Source: Solenopsis invicta
Lineage: Eukaryota > Arthropoda > Insecta > Hymenoptera > Formicidae
Direction of reading: 5' to 3'
Length of the DNA: 64,000 bases
NCBI RefSeq assembly: GCF_016802725.1
Contig: NC_052669.1
Location: 1,264,501-1,328,500, forward strand
In this document: piece by piece, positions 1 through 13,746 of the stretch
How the letters are laid out: each line of letters begins with the position of its first letter
Numbering within the stretch: the first letter of the stretch is position 1
Notes under the pieces: generated by a model
Seen by the model: the letters and a program-made list of their open reading frames with translations, nothing else
Told to the model about the DNA's origin: nothing
Database searches by the model: none
Translations under genes and position numbers: made by a program

Positions 1-782
1 TTAAAAATGATCGACGTGCCACCCATGTGTGGCAAAATATCGAATCCGCTATGATGTGTCAGCTGAGGGTTAAAAATAAAAAAATGGAAAATAATTTTTA
101 CTATTTCAATTAAATCTAAATCTTCTCTAATCCATTGATTATTGTTCACATAAATGACACGTAAAATAAACAATTCGCATAGTTTACATTGTATAATACA
201 GATAATGTAAATTATTTATATTTTACACATAAATGTTTAATTCTGTTTCTGATTCCAAAAGTGTACTTTACGCTCCTCCTGAATGGAAATCCAGGTATTT
301 CTTACGGTACTTCTTACAATAATATCGACGAATGATAATGTTAATACTTTCGTTAAGTCAACATAGTAGCAAAGTATATTAGATAACAGTACAAAAAAGT
401 AATTCAATTATAAAATTATTAGTATCTCTTTTTAGTAGTGAAAAAATAAAGACCTATATTATAAATTTGAAAAATAAAATGTAATTTTATTTTTTATATT
501 TTCACTATAAAATCTCTACAAAATCGGAATTTTCTTTGATTCATTGATTACTGATTACAAAAAAGACACGTAAAACATTTATAATATAAATTGTAGAAAA
601 AAGAAAAGGGGTGTGGAATATTATTTTGTTTTTTAACAATAACTCAATAAATATTAACGTGACATAATTCTACCAAGTTTATTAGAGTTCTATCAATCAC
701 TCTCTAGGTACATACAAGTTTATCAGGTATACAGAGTGATTTTTAATGGTTGTCCTCACGTTTTACCATAAAAGATAACTCT
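1..782. other. AT-rich intergenic DNA upstream of the stomatin gene
   Basis: No open frame, RNA gene or clear repeat boundary was recognised. The stretch is strongly AT-rich with homopolymer runs and ends at the inverted-repeat element beginning near 783. Confidence 0.5.
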
Positions 783-943
783 AAGGTTCATTTTCACGTC
801 GATAATGTCCATTTTTCCATGGTTCTCAGCGATGCTATACGTTAGTTAGATAAAGATGGACAATATCCGTCTTTATCTAACTAACGTGTAGCATCGCTCA
901 GAACCACGAATAAATGGACATTACCGATGTGAAAATGGATCTT
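783..943. mobile_element. Foldback MITE-like inverted repeat
   Basis: Two arms of about 75 bp are near-perfect reverse complements and meet around 865. Landmarks are GTTAGTTAGATAAAGA in the left arm and TCTTTATCTAACTAAC in the right, with TAATGTCCATTT matched by AAATGGACATTA further out. No transposase is present. The shape is that of a non-autonomous foldback MITE. I could not settle the target-site duplication. It lies about 350 bp upstream of the stomatin start codon, so it may be within promoter or 5' UTR DNA. Confidence 0.75.
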
Positions 944-1289
944 GGAGCATCTCACTTAAAATCGAAGCGTGTCCGCTTTCAAGTTCCTCTCTGACCTGCT
1001 CTGACCGCATCAGAGATTCCTCTCTGACTGTGCCCAGACCCCACGTTTGGCAGCACTGGATTACCCTGGTAGCAAGTAGCAACATCCAGTGCATCTAGTG
1101 CATCTAGTGCAACCGTGTGGAGAAGTGAGTAACGCGCTCCTAACCTAGTTCATTCAATTCTCTACCCCACTTTGTTTCTTGAACGCAAAATATCTACCAT
1201 CTCCCTGATAGTTGTCGCTTCAACAATTTTATCCGATAGAGTGATAATAGTGTAAGAATTGGGACCGGGACACTACCGATTATTTCGAG

Positions 1290-4200
1290 ATGACGGATGG
1301 TGAGCGATTACAAAGTATGTATTGTATGTACATATGAGTTTTATAAAAATATTTTTATTAAAATATTTTACTGTGGGAAAAAAATATTTAATGTGTGTGA
1401 CTATAATTGAATGTTATCCTTGTCAACATAGAGATATCCTGAGGATATCCTGTTACGTGAAGCAAGATATCGTAGGAAGTACCTGTTACAGTCCCAAGAC
1501 GTCCACAGGACGTCCTGTGGACTATCAAAGAAGCGCCTTATTTTGTTCTGTAGACATCCTCTGGACGTTCTAATTTTATGAATTTCTTCAAAATATTTGC
1601 ATAAATATTATATTATTACACCACATAATTCCAATGAGCAAAACAACATTTTTATAACATTTTTAAAAACTTAAAAAACTTTAAAAAAAAATTATTTTTC
1701 GCCAAAGCAAGTCTCGAGAATTTTCTCTCGGAAATTCCTAAACGGCCACGCATCCAAGTTGTGACCGCGGTAGACAATGCTTAATTGATTTCTACGACTG
1801 CTGCGAACTGAATCCCTCGTGATGATGTGTAAACACTTTATACTAATACATTTACATAACTAATAGATTAGGTGAATATATATTTTTGAAAAAGAGGGGG
1901 ATGGACTATGTACAATTAAAGCATATTATTTATATAAATATATATAAAATTATAGATTTTTTACTGCTTTTTACAAATATAGAATAGCATCTGGAAGAAC
2001 TTTTCTGTTATTTGTTTAAATCAAATTGCAACTAGAAATATGTCAATATAATACAATAATTAAATTAAATATGAAAAAATTTTTATTAAAAAAAATATTA
2101 AAAAACATTTGCGCAAAAAATGTTTTTTAAAATGTTATGAAAATATTGTTCACTCATTGGGATATAGATTGAGGTTTTTTTATTCATGGACTTTTTTGTC
2201 TATCGGTAATATTTATATTTCTAGTAACTGTGTTCAAGATAGAAATTTCGAACTTTAAAATCAAAAAAGCATAAATTTCAAATAGTTAATATATGCTATT
2301 CAGAAACATAAGTATAGCTAAACGGAATGACTCCGCAGATAAAAAAATTCTGTGGGTTATCAAAATCATACGTGTGTCGCCGTGTGCATAAAAATGTCTA
2401 GAGATATTGCAATTCCAAAGCTCTGTGTGTTTCAGAATCAGCGTTTGTCTTTCTGAATTTGTTACGCGTTACTTTCGGTTGTTCTAAATATAGACAATCG
2501 CGCTAGGTAGTCTTCATAAATGGGCGCGTCCGACAGGTTTAACAGTTGAATGCGCTCTGTTATTGGTGTATTCTTTTATATCTAACGATCTGATTGGATG
2601 ATTTCGAAGAATACATCAACATATTGAATATGCTGAACACGGCCAATACATACGTTTTTAGTCCGACTCGCACGGAGCTCATCGTCTGGCTACGTTCCGT
2701 TTCAGGCATAATGCGCATGGCATATCATTTTATCCTTGTAATTCCTTAAATGTTAAACAAGGACGTAATAATACATCATGCGCATCATGTGTGAAACGGA
2801 ACGTAGCCTCTGTCACAAATCGTCAGCGCGATTTCTCGATTTTCGAAACAACACTTTGGATCCGTCTAATTAAAATCGATTCGTTAAAACTCGAGATGTA
2901 ATAAAAAAAAAAACGCTAGGTGAAAAATACCCAATGTATACAGAGAGGTACTTTCTTGAAGTGTGTAAACTGAGAGTTCATTTTTCTTTAGATATAAATC
3001 TTTAATTAAAAGATTTAATTCTGATTTCAATTTCAATTTTAATAATAAGTTGTAATTTGAAACTTAACTGAAACATTGAAAGAAATATTTTGATTATTTT
3101 ATGTTGTTAATTATATAATTAGCAGGTCTTTGAAGTCATCAGTCAAGTAAACTTGAGTAGAGTGATAGTAAAAGATGTAGAGCAAACTGCAAGTATCTAT
3201 ATCGTTTGACAAGAATGAAAATTAGGCTATGCAAAGTTAGAAATATTTACTAAACATTATCAGACGACGTATACTTCAAAAACTAGAAAATAATGATGCC
3301 TGTCACGAACAATTACGACAGCCGACAATGATAGAATTGTGTTTGACGATGTCGCTATCCGATAGCAAGTTTTTACGATACATGTCCAATTTTCGCGCAA
3401 GTATTGATGAGCGCTATAATTGGAAATTAGGCTACTAAGGGTTGATTAAAAGCTGTATTTTATAAGAGTTAATTTAAAGAGCTCTTTAAATTTACATATA
3501 TAATTTCCTCAAATCCCTTATATCTGTTAAAATGTAGAATTGCTTGAAATATAAGAACGTAATTATGAAAAGATCCGGCTTTCGGTTTTCGTAAAATAAT
3601 ATTAATGTTTAAAACAGTTTTAAACAGCAATATTAGAGCTTACAAATCACAGATATAGAGTGACTATGACCTTAAGATGTACTATAAAAGTCAATGTCTC
3701 TAGTAATGTGATTTCGAATCAAACGGAAATCATTTCTGATTGACAGATCACAGGCCATTTCAAAACATTCTAATTGTTATACTTAACTTGTTAGAGTTAA
3801 ATTTGATTAATATTGAATGTTTCGTATACATTTATTAATATTCGATCATAAACGTTCATATATTTTATAGTACTAAAAATTATAAATTTTATAGTTTTAA
3901 AATTTATTTGGGACGTGCGTTTTTACAAAATTTCTCAGTCATAAAATAAACCTTCCTTTTCGGAATTATAATACATTCATAGAGAGATATTATAGATTAT
4001 ATTTTTTATATTATATTATAGATTATGTTTTTTTATTTGGTAAAAATATTTCAATTAAACATTTTTATTCCACATACGTGTTACTTATTGTAAATGTTAA
4101 CGAATAACGTTGTGTTGCAGCGGATGATAGTGCGCACAAAGATGCGATGTGCGAGACTATCTTGGTGGTAATATCATGGATTATTGTGATACTGACGATG

Positions 4201-4845
4201 CCGCTCTCTCTCATTGTTTGTTTCAAAGTAAGATACTTTTTTAGAAAAAATCTCTTTCTATAAAAAAAAAGCCTTTTCAAAATATTATTTTTATTCGTAA
4301 ATTTCTCGCCATTCTGCGACAATTGTGGGAAAGCATTTTAATGAGCAATGTTATTCTAATGTAACTATAGTTACATAGAATTTATGCACAATAGAATTTA
4401 TGCAGATTTTCTGTACATCCATTTGCTCGTTTTCATTTCTCAATTTTATTATATCGCAGCTCATTTGAGTGAGATGTGTATCATTGCGCAGCTATCATCA
4501 GCTTTCAGTAACAGACTCTTTCATTAAACTCATATCAGTAATCTTCCTTAATAATTCCACAATAAAAATGAGCATTAATTGCATAAACTGCACTGCCAAT
4601 CGATTACTCTTATGACCTTAATTCTTATAAAGTAATTTTAACAATTTAATTTATTTAATTATATTAGTGAAACTATATTTTATTAAAACAATTGTATTTA
4701 TCAAATTAATACTCAATGCACACTTTTTTCCAGACCCTTAGCACACACACGTATACTTACATTTACACACGTATGTATACTTGTGTAAAAGTGATAAAAA
4801 TTAACAACGGATACAAACATCCGTGTGTGTGCTAAGGGTCTGGGG

Positions 4846-4940
<95 letters not shown>

Positions 4941-7900
4941 CATATATACATACATATATAAATTATTAAGTTATTCTTACATATACTTTAACATCTTTAG
5001 AAAGTATATGGTATTTATATGGCAGTGTATTTAATAAAAAATTGTATCTAAATGTTGTAATTAATCATAGCCGACAAAATATTTCAAAAAAAAAAAAAAA
5101 TGCGCAGAACACAAATATCCTAAGGTGTGTACGAAGTATTAATTAAATACAATGATATTTATTATTATAATTAAAATTAATTTGTATTTGGTTCACAAAA
5201 TTCAAGTAAAGTTGTAAGTTACGCAAAAGATATATATATATTTTTTTTAATTACAGGTTGTACAAGAATATGAAAGGGCCGTCATATTTCGACTGGGTCG
5301 TCTTTTATTCGGTGGTGCTAAGGGTCCCGGTAAGATTAACATCATTATTTTAATTTATTTGTTTCAGAAAGAATATTTGTAATATTACTAATTATTAGTG
5401 TACAACTAGTAATGGTATATTAGTTTAAATAAAAAAGTATGATTATACACTTTATCCAAACTTAAAAAATTTTCAATTCAATAACATAAGAATTATTTTA
5501 AAATGTTTAATATTAAAAATTCTTCAAACTTGTAAATATTACTGAAAATATTCGAAATATTTTAATATTTAAAAATTTTTCCGTTACAAATGTTTAAATA
5601 TTAATTTATTGTATACTTAGTGCCGTTGGTTTTTTTATAGAAATGATATATAAGTTGAACTGTGTCGATTAATTATTGATATGTGTTAATAATAAAAAAA
5701 TTACAACTGTACGTAAGAAATAAATATTACATTGAATTAATAGTCAATTTTTAAGCTTTTAAAGCATTCAAGATTTCCAAGATATTTCAAATTTTTCCGT
5801 AATTTTCAAGTAATATTTGAAACAATTTGAAGTTCCCATCATATATTCATAGTAAAATACATCGGTATGTCTTGTATTTATCAAGGTCTTATATTTATAC
5901 AGCATTTAAATTACACTATTATATAATAATAGAAAATCCTATATTTTTTATACTTGTTACGTGACTAGACTTGGAAATAAATAGGGCTAGATAATTTGGT
6001 TGATGTTTACGACACATTTTTACTATGCATCTTTTTTTTATGTTACGCAACGCTTCAACGCTTTATGTACGTTTTATTGTCGATTATCAAAGCGATTAAT
6101 CGTGTTCACGCTTATAGGAATCTTTTTCATCCTGCCGTGTGTGGACAACTACACGCGCGTTGATCTGCGAACGCGAACATGTGACGTGCCGCCGCAAGAG
6201 GTAATTACACGTAATCAACTTCATTATAATAATTACTTAAATGTATAATTTACATATTATATTTTTTGCTGCTCTCTAAAAAATATATTGAATGTTAAAT
6301 GTTAATAATATAAATTTATTTATTTATTGACTCTTAAATACACCGGATCCAGAAAGTTGCATTAACACATTTTCCGGTTTGGTTAACCTTATTCGACTTT
6401 GAGAAACTATAATTTTGGTTTCAATTAATATTTTTCAACAATTTTTTTTCTAAATAAAGGTTTAAATTTTCAGAAATGTAACTGCATAATTAATATTGTA
6501 AAAAAATAATTTATTGCAAAGTTATAAAAAAAAATCATTAATCAAAAATGAAAAAATTTGTCAAAAATCTACTTTTCTTAAAATAACTCATACTTTTGCA
6601 ACAAAAAACTTTTACAAACATTACAACATTGGCGTTTTAAAACTAAAAGTCATACTTAAAAAAAAAAATTATGACATTGTCATTTTACAAAATATAATTA
6701 TGTAACAAGGAAAATACGAGATATTTTTGGATGTCGCAAAATTTATTTATTTTTTTAATCATATCTTTGCAACAAAATCTTTTAAGGATTTTATTTAAGG
6801 ATTACAATACGATGTATATAAAGCTAAAGAGTCATATTTTCAAAAAAACTTATATCATTGTCATTCTTTTTAAAAAGTATAATTATGTAATGAGGAAAAT
6901 ATAAGATATTATTGATTAACTCAATATCGATATATAAAAGATATTTATCCATTCGTATTAGGTCTTGACGAAAGATAGCGTTACGGTATCCATTGATGCA
7001 GTAGTTTACTACCGAATTATTAACGCGACCGTTTCGATTACGAATGTGGCGAATGCGCATCAAAGTACCAGACTACTAGCTCAAACAACCTTGAGGAATA
7101 TCATGGGAAAACGACCACTTCATGAAATAATGAGCGAACGAGAAACAATCTCCGAAAACATGCAGGTATATGAGCAATTTAGGCACAATTATGCTCGCTA
7201 TATACTCTAAAGGGCAAAAAAAATTAATACGTATTAATGACATTTTAATCGCGTTTTTATTAGGTTGTCTTAGACGAAGCCACTGATGCGTGGGGAATAA
7301 AAGTTGAACGAGTCGAAATGTATGCATACTAATCGCTTGTCCTAAAATATGTTTTCAAAATCTTTAAGTTAAATCTAATGTTAATTGAGTAATGTATCGT
7401 GACAAATCCATTATTTCGCGTGATAACTTAATATACAAATTATCTTAATAAATTATATTTTTTTTATGATTTTATTTTACAGTAAAGATGTACGACTACC
7501 CATTCAGTTGCAACGAGCTATGGCGGCGGAAGCCGAAGCTGCACGCGAAGCACGCGCTAAAGTAAAACTTTAATTAATTAATGTAGAAGGATCGGCTCTC
7601 TTATAATGCGACATTGTTTATATAACATCAGAGACGAGAAATGACATGCAGTAAATTAATTATTACGTAAGAAATGTAAAATAAAAAATAAAATAATTCT
7701 TGAAATAATAGTATACTTCTCAACTGTCAAAAACCGTCGTGATAGCAATTTATTACCGCATATTTTACAAACTTTAGGATTATGAAATTATATTAATTAT
7801 TATACTTTTAATGGAAAAGTAAAGATAAAGCTGTACCATAGCTATACTATGGTTATATGTACGTAATAATGAATTTATTACATATCACACTTCGCTTCTG

Positions 7901-8448
7901 TCATCATATAATAACAATATCAAACTGTAAAAGAGCGCCTGAAAAAATATTTTATTTACAACGCAGTGTTATTTGCAATCTCAATTATTTTATCAGGTGA
8001 TTGCTGCAGAAGGAGAACAAAAAGCCAGCAGAGCTTTGCGAGAAGCGTCGGAAGTCATCAGTGATTCACCGGCAGCCTTGCAACTCCGTTATTTGCAGGT
8101 AATATAAATATTTTTGTTAATTAATTTTGTACATATATGTGGGATAGCTAATGTACTACTATCTACTTTGTTACTATATTAATGTAATATAGTATAGATA
8201 GGATATATACCTATTTGTAAATTCATGATTTGCTGGGATTATTGGGGTTAATATATTATTATAATTGATCGCAAACTTATTAATTGTAATAATTAGATAT
8301 TCAGTATCTTTGTATGTTTCACTTTTTCATGCTTTTCTTTTAATTTTAGACACTGCATTCAATATCAGCGGAGAAAAACTCTACCATTGTGTTTCCGCTG
8401 CCAATCGATATGCTGACATATTTTATGAAAGCTTTGCCAAAGGAATAA
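1290..8448 (+). CDS. Stomatin-like (band 7/PHB) membrane protein
   Basis: The spliced CDS is 1290-1299, 4121-4227, 5257-5329, 6118-6200, 6962-7165, 7264-7319, 7483-7561, 7997-8098 and 8350-8448, giving about 270 aa. All phases join. The first coding exon holds only ATG ACG GAT G before a GTGAGC donor; I chose it because its phase matches exon 2 (G+CG gives Ala) and gives MTDADDS. A hydrophobic segment at about residues 15-38 with a central Pro (TMPLSL) is the stomatin intramembrane hairpin. The PHB core follows, with EYERAVIFRLGR, LTKDSVTVSIDAVVYYR, RLLAQTTLRNIMG, ATDAWGIKVERVEIKDV, LQRAMAAEAEAAREARAKV and SPAALQLRYLQ, ending in EKNSTIVFPLPIDML. The family consists of oligomeric inner-leaflet raft proteins that modulate channels (mammalian stomatin, nematode MEC-2/UNC-1). 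Length and motifs match stomatin. The exact insect paralogue is not determined. Confidence 0.93.
1300..4120 (+). other. Stomatin intron 1 (2.8 kb)
   Basis: This is AT-rich intronic DNA that begins with GTGAGC and ends TTGTGTTGCAG. It contains the foldback element at 2688-2808 and a short inverted repeat at about 2563-2626 (TTGGTGTATTCTT paired with AAGAATACATCAA). No coding exon was recognised inside it. Confidence 0.6.
2688..2808. mobile_element. Small foldback MITE in stomatin intron 1
   Basis: GGCTACGTTCCGTTTCA at the left end is matched by TGAAACGGAACGTAGCC at the right end. The pairing continues inward through ATGCGCATG/CATGCGCAT and CCTTG/CAAGG. The whole 121-bp unit folds on itself and has no coding capacity. 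Confidence 0.7.
4730..4843. mobile_element. Short element with perfect 22-bp terminal inverted repeats
   Basis: CCAGACCCTTAGCACACACA at the left end is mirrored exactly at the right end, where GTGTGTGTGCTAAGGGTCTGG reads back into it. The 70-bp middle is unrelated. A poly-A run and a long TA tract follow immediately. It lies in stomatin intron 2. Class unknown; MITE-like. Confidence 0.6.
4844..4960. repeat. Poly-A followed by (TA)n microsatellite
   Basis: About 17 A residues are followed by roughly 100 bp of TA dinucleotides interrupted by CA. Apparent open frames of IYIYIY repeats across this tract are artefacts of the microsatellite. Confidence 0.9.
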
Positions 8449-10920
8449 TTGCCTAAAAGAAAGAGAGAGAAAAAGAAGAAAGAAATGGAGTGTGTGTTAT
8501 GTTACGCAATGTATAACCACCAAAAAGAAGAATAACAATCCCCCTGATGCTGCTTGAGGAACAGTTTTGTTTGGAGATTTATTCGTATTTGTATTTGACA
8601 CGCTTACATATTACATTTTAATAATAGAGAGTTGCCAATATTTGACCATTATCTATAACAATTTCAAATTTAATAAGCTGTAAACTGATTACTTGCAAAA
8701 CGTTGCATACATGTGATTTTATCGCACAGGATTAACTCGGATAACTCTATACGACATACACAGAAACATATATTTTTGGAAAATCTTACAGGATTATTTT
8801 ATATGTTTACATGCTATAAGAAGTAGTATAGCAAAATTTATAGCATGTATATAGAATATAATTGAACGATGTCAGTATTTGTGAACATTCAGTCCGTTCT
8901 TGGTACGGCAATAATTTCACTTGTGTCAGATATACAGTTGGCAGTTAAATGTCAAACGGTGAAAAATATGTAATGATTGAAAATCTCACACAATTAATCC
9001 GTTCATTATAAATCTCGCACTGCCACTAATGCCAGACTTTTACAAGACGCGATTGACTTTACGACATTAAGAAATCGATCGGTTTGTATAAACAAAATTT
9101 ATTTTGTATAATAATTATTTGAGGTAAATGTCAAAGAGCGGTTTTTTGTCTTGTCAATTTTGTGATATGCAATAGTATTTTAATCTACTATCATTTAAAT
9201 AATCAACAATAAAAACTCTTTAAATCTTACCTATTTCATTTAGGATACTAAATTACGTTTTTTCAACTAAAAGATTTATTTTACAATATGTGTACTTTGA
9301 TAATTTTCAATTTTAATAATGTGCTACTTAAACACATACCGCTAATACTGGTAATATTGCCATGGGTGCGCACAAGTGTTAAGAATAATTAATTTTACAA
9401 TATATATATAGAAATATTTTATACTTTAGCGGCTTGTAATGATTGCTTGGTCTAACATCGGCAACTCTTAATAGCGATATTTATATACATTATTTACTTT
9501 GCTAACACTTTGATATTCTTACATTTATTTTGTAAAAAAAAAAAAAGAAAAAATTATCGAGTACAAATACATACAGACGATCTCGGAGAACATTCAGTAT
9601 TATTTATTTAATAAAATACAAAATTGAATTGAATAAGTGACTATTCGCTAAGAGGATGTAAAATAATTATGCATCTAATATCTTCTCTTTGTACATTTGA
9701 TCGGAAATCTATCCTAAATCTTCCTTATTTATTCTATATTGTACATACTTTCAATGGTTATAGTTATTGTAAAAAGTTTTTACGTTTTAGCATTATCTTT
9801 TCAAGCAGATGTGAATTACATATAGAGAAGAGAGTAATATGGCACCCATTTTTATTTTATTGGATAACTTTGTTTCTAATTAATATTTTATATTGAAACT
9901 GGAATGATTATATTGTCAAAGTTGGTTTAACAAATTCTAGACTCAAAGTAATGAAAGATTTATTACTCAAGACATGATTTATAAAAATCTGACACACTGC
10001 ATAATTGGTGAAAGAAAAAAATTGGTGGTAATATGGCTAGACCAAAAATAATTTTCTAAAAATTAATTTAAAAAACACAGTATTTTGTCACAAAATTATA
10101 TGTACATTTTTATTTTTCCATCGTTTAGAATGTTCCTGATTTAAAATTTCCCTGCGTTTAAAAACTTTAGAGATATCACGAGAAATATTATTTTATCTCC
10201 GTTTAACGTTAAACAACAAATATAAAATAATATCTCTAATGTTTCTGAACATTGCCCTTTAGAGTAACAATGAATTTATCAAAGAAACATTTCGATATAA
10301 AAATTGCGTTTAAAAAACCATATTAACAAAATCTTATGTTATCGTTTAACTCTGCATAATTCAAAGTGTATACAGCCGAACAAAAAATTAAATGACAAAA
10401 AAGTATTCGAGTGTATATACATACATTTATGTGATAATATGCTCAAGTTTAAAAACAATGAGCAAAATGGCGAGCTACTATATGCATAATTTTATAAACA
10501 ATTATTTGAATTCGTCACCTAATAACAGAGATAATGAGTAGCCATAATATCTTCTTCTCTAATACTGATTATTAAATAATTTTAAAATTTAATGATCTAT
10601 TTTATTATTACCAATATGTAACAAAGAAAGTAACGATTTGTTAGTTTTGAAGTAATGGTAACGATAACGGAAAAAGTAATGCGTTACTTTTTTCAAATAA
10701 TATTCTCAACTCTGAGTAAGATTGTACAATTTACCAAATTTTTAACATATATTCTTTTGTAAACAAAATACAATAACATATTTAAACTTTAGTGTAATTA
10801 AAAACTTGAAATTGGAGTTATTATAAATAGTAAATATAAAAAATAAATTATTGATGTTGTAATAGAAGTTGTAATTTATCTTATTCCAAAGAAGTGTTCA
10901 CTATATACATAACGGTCAAT
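8449..10920. other. Stomatin 3' UTR and AT-rich intergenic DNA
   Basis: No second gene is seen. The first few hundred bases are probably 3' UTR of the stomatin gene. The rest is AT-rich with short open frames that lack recognisable protein character. Confidence 0.5.
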
Positions 10921-10926
10921 CAAATG

Positions 10927-10972
10927 AAAACGAGACAGTACGAGACTGTATTATACAGTCTGTCTCGTTTTT
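10927..10972. repeat. Short hairpin
   Basis: AAAACGAGACAG is followed by CTGTCTCGTTTT around a loop rich in CTGTATTATACAG. It is a near-perfect foldback just outside the large palindrome. Function unknown. Confidence 0.6.
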
Positions 10973-11221
10973 ATATAACTATATAATAGAAGATTATATA
11001 TCATCAATCATTTAAAGGATCAAGTATTTACACTAACAATGAGAAAAAAAGTTATTAATTCGACTAAATTTCTCAACTTGATTGAATTTCTTCAGTTAAA
11101 GTATTTATTACATATTAAAATCAAATACACAAATGGTTGAAATAAAAAAATTGTGTTGAAAAATATTTCTTAATTTAGTCAAGTTAATAACTTCTCAGCA
11201 TGCATTATTCTAATCACTCAC

Positions 11222-11268
11222 CGACACGACGCGCAGCAGCGGAGTTGTATACAAGACCACGTTGACAC
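11222..11268 (-). other. Putative small noncoding exon in the left palindrome arm
   Basis: On the minus strand, TTGCAG precedes this 47-nt block and GTGAGT follows it. It mirrors 13704-13746 in the other arm. A matching upstream donor (GTAAGT-like, minus strand) sits near 11340. This is inferred from splice consensus only. Confidence 0.3.
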
Positions 11269-13703
11269 CTGCAAATACGAAATCTAAATTAGCGCTAGAT
11301 AAACGACACAATTAACATTAAAAAACTAATATAATGTTACTTACCACAGGGTTGCTCCGCCGTTGCCCGATACCCCCCGGGTCTCCGCCTCCTCTCAGAT
11401 TCCGTTTTTTGATGCACAACACAACACAACACTCGCAACAAGAGATTAATTACGATCGCGCGCTAATTATCGAATCAACACGCGACACTTTGTTAACAGG
11501 AATCATCCGGCGAAGCGACATCACAATGCAGCGGAAGTGACACACGATGGCGCGAGGTTATGATTCAGAATGCGTAGATCGATATTGCGGCGAAACGTTT
11601 ATTTCACTGTCGCACATTGTCGAAAACTCGGAAGTAGCTGCGCGTACAAAGAAAGCTGTTCGACATCGATGATAGTACATATACACGAGCTGAAACGCGA
11701 TGCGTTGATCGAACGAAGTTTACGGTGATTCGCGCGAGGTGAATTAACTTTCATCCCGCAACAAGAGCGCGCGCGTCTTCGAACGATTTCGCTGTCTCGT
11801 CCGAACGTTCGTCTCACTGTAGGTTACTCATGAAAACTCGGACATACGTACAAAGCTAGAGCTTCACTCGCGACAGGACGATGACGTTACACGAAGAAGT
11901 ACGCGTACGAACGGCACAGGGCACAGGGCACGGGGCACGGGGCACGGGGCACGCGACGAGACGAGACTGGCGAGACTGGCGAGACTGGCGAGAGAGGCTC
12001 GTCGACCGTACACAAGACACACTGACGCCCCCGCGTCCGTCGCCGCACGGTACCCGGCGAAAAGTCAACACATACGTCTTAGGACGATCGTCACCTTACT
12101 ACGCGACACGTACTGCACGTAAACAATCGACTAGTATAGATCGAGATACACGCGGCGAGATCGGAGTTCGCACGGACCACGCATGTCGAATTGCGTTGCG
12201 TAGTTTTCTGTCCCGCCGCCGTCCGTTAACCCATCGACTGCTTGCCTGTCGTTCGCCGAAATACGCATATCTTGGCAGCTTCTTGTCGCACGATTGTCGA
12301 AATCGAGCTTCCTGCGGATCTCGTACCGCGATAAAAACTTAATGTGACAAGAAATGGATCCGCTATTCGTCACACGTCTACCTGCCATCCCCCGCGATAT
12401 CTCACTACTGGAGTGACGCCACTGACGCCGCGCACCGCCGAATTGACACCGAGCGATGAGCGATTCCGAAATGTCACGGTCGGTAATGTGTGCAGTAACG
12501 TGTGCCTCTTCCAGGAAGAAATTTTTCTAAGAAAAAATCCTACCTAGAAAGTGCACACGTTACCGACTGTGACATTTCGGAATCGCTCATTGCTCGCAGA
12601 CAATTCGGCAGTGCGCGGCGCCACTCTAGTAATTAGATATCACGGGGGGCGGCGGGTGGACGCGTGATGAATCGCGGATCGATTTCATGTCGAATTCATC
12701 GCGATAGATAAATCCGTGGGAAGCTCGATTCTCGATTCTGACAATCGCGTGACGAGGCGAGTCGTTACGATATGCGTATTTCGCGAGCGACGAGCCAGCA
12801 GTCGATCGGACGACGGCGGCGGCGGCACAGCAACTACGTAACGCATTTCGACGTGCGTGATTCGTGCGAACTCCGATCTCGTCGCACATATTTCTATACG
12901 AGTCAATTGTTTACGCGCAGTGTCGCGTAGAAAGGTGACGATCGTCCTAAGACGTGTGTGTTGATTTTTCACCGGGCACCGTGCGGTGACGGACGCGGGA
13001 GCGTCAGTGTGTTGTGTACGATCGACGAACGTCTCTCGCCAGTCTCGCCTCGTGCTGTTGCGTACTTCTTCGTAACGACATCGTCCTGTCAAGAGTGAAG
13101 TTCTCTTTGTACGTATGTCCGAGTTTTCATGAGTAACCTGCAGTGAGACGAACGTTCGGACGAGACGACGAAATCGCTCGGAGACGCGCGCGTTCTTGTT
13201 GCGGGACGGCATAAAGGTTAATTCACCTCGCGCGAATCACCGTAAACTTCGTTCGATCAACGCATCGCGTTTCAGCTCGTGTATATGTACTATCATCGAT
13301 GTCGAACAGCTTTCTTTGTACGCGCAGCTACTTCCGAGTTTTCGACAATGTGCGACAGTGAAATAAACGTTTCAACGCAATATCGATCTACGCATTCTGA
13401 ATCATAACCTCGCGCGATCGTGTGTCACTTCCGCTGCATTGTGATGTCGCTTCGCCGGATGATTTCTGTTAACAAAGTGTCGCTTGTTGATTCGATAATT
13501 AGCGCGCGATCGTAATTAATCTCTTGTTGCGAGTGTTGTGTTGTGTTGTGCATCAAAAAACGGAATCTGAGAGGAGGCGGAGACCCGGGGGGTATCGGGC
13601 AACGGCGGAGCAACCCTGTGGTAAGCAACATTATATTAGTTTTTTAATGTTAATTCTGTCGTCTATTTAGCGCTAATTTAGATATCGTATTTGTATGTTG
13701 CAG

Positions 13704-13746
13704 GTCAACGTGGTCTTATACAACTCCGCTGCTGCGCGTCGTGTCG
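13704..13746 (+). other. Putative small noncoding exon in the right palindrome arm
   Basis: An upstream exon end CCCTGTG|GTAAGC at 13621 and an acceptor TGTTGCAG at 13703 define an 83-nt intron. The 43-nt block then ends CGTGTCG|GTGAGT at 13747. There is no open frame of note. The pattern suggests an outward-spliced noncoding transcript starting in the CpG-rich core. Confidence 0.35.

Noticed and set aside
4713..5034. IYIYIY-repeat open frames
   Set aside because: They are a translation of the (TA)n microsatellite on both strands.
11881..12342. 153-codon frame in the left palindrome arm
   Set aside because: It translates tandem GGCACGG/GAGACTGGC repeats; the mirrored arm does not preserve the same protein, so it is GC-rich noise.
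12685..13212. 175-codon minus-strand frame in the right palindrome arm
   Set aside because: Arg/Thr-rich, with no matching protein in the other arm and no known domain.
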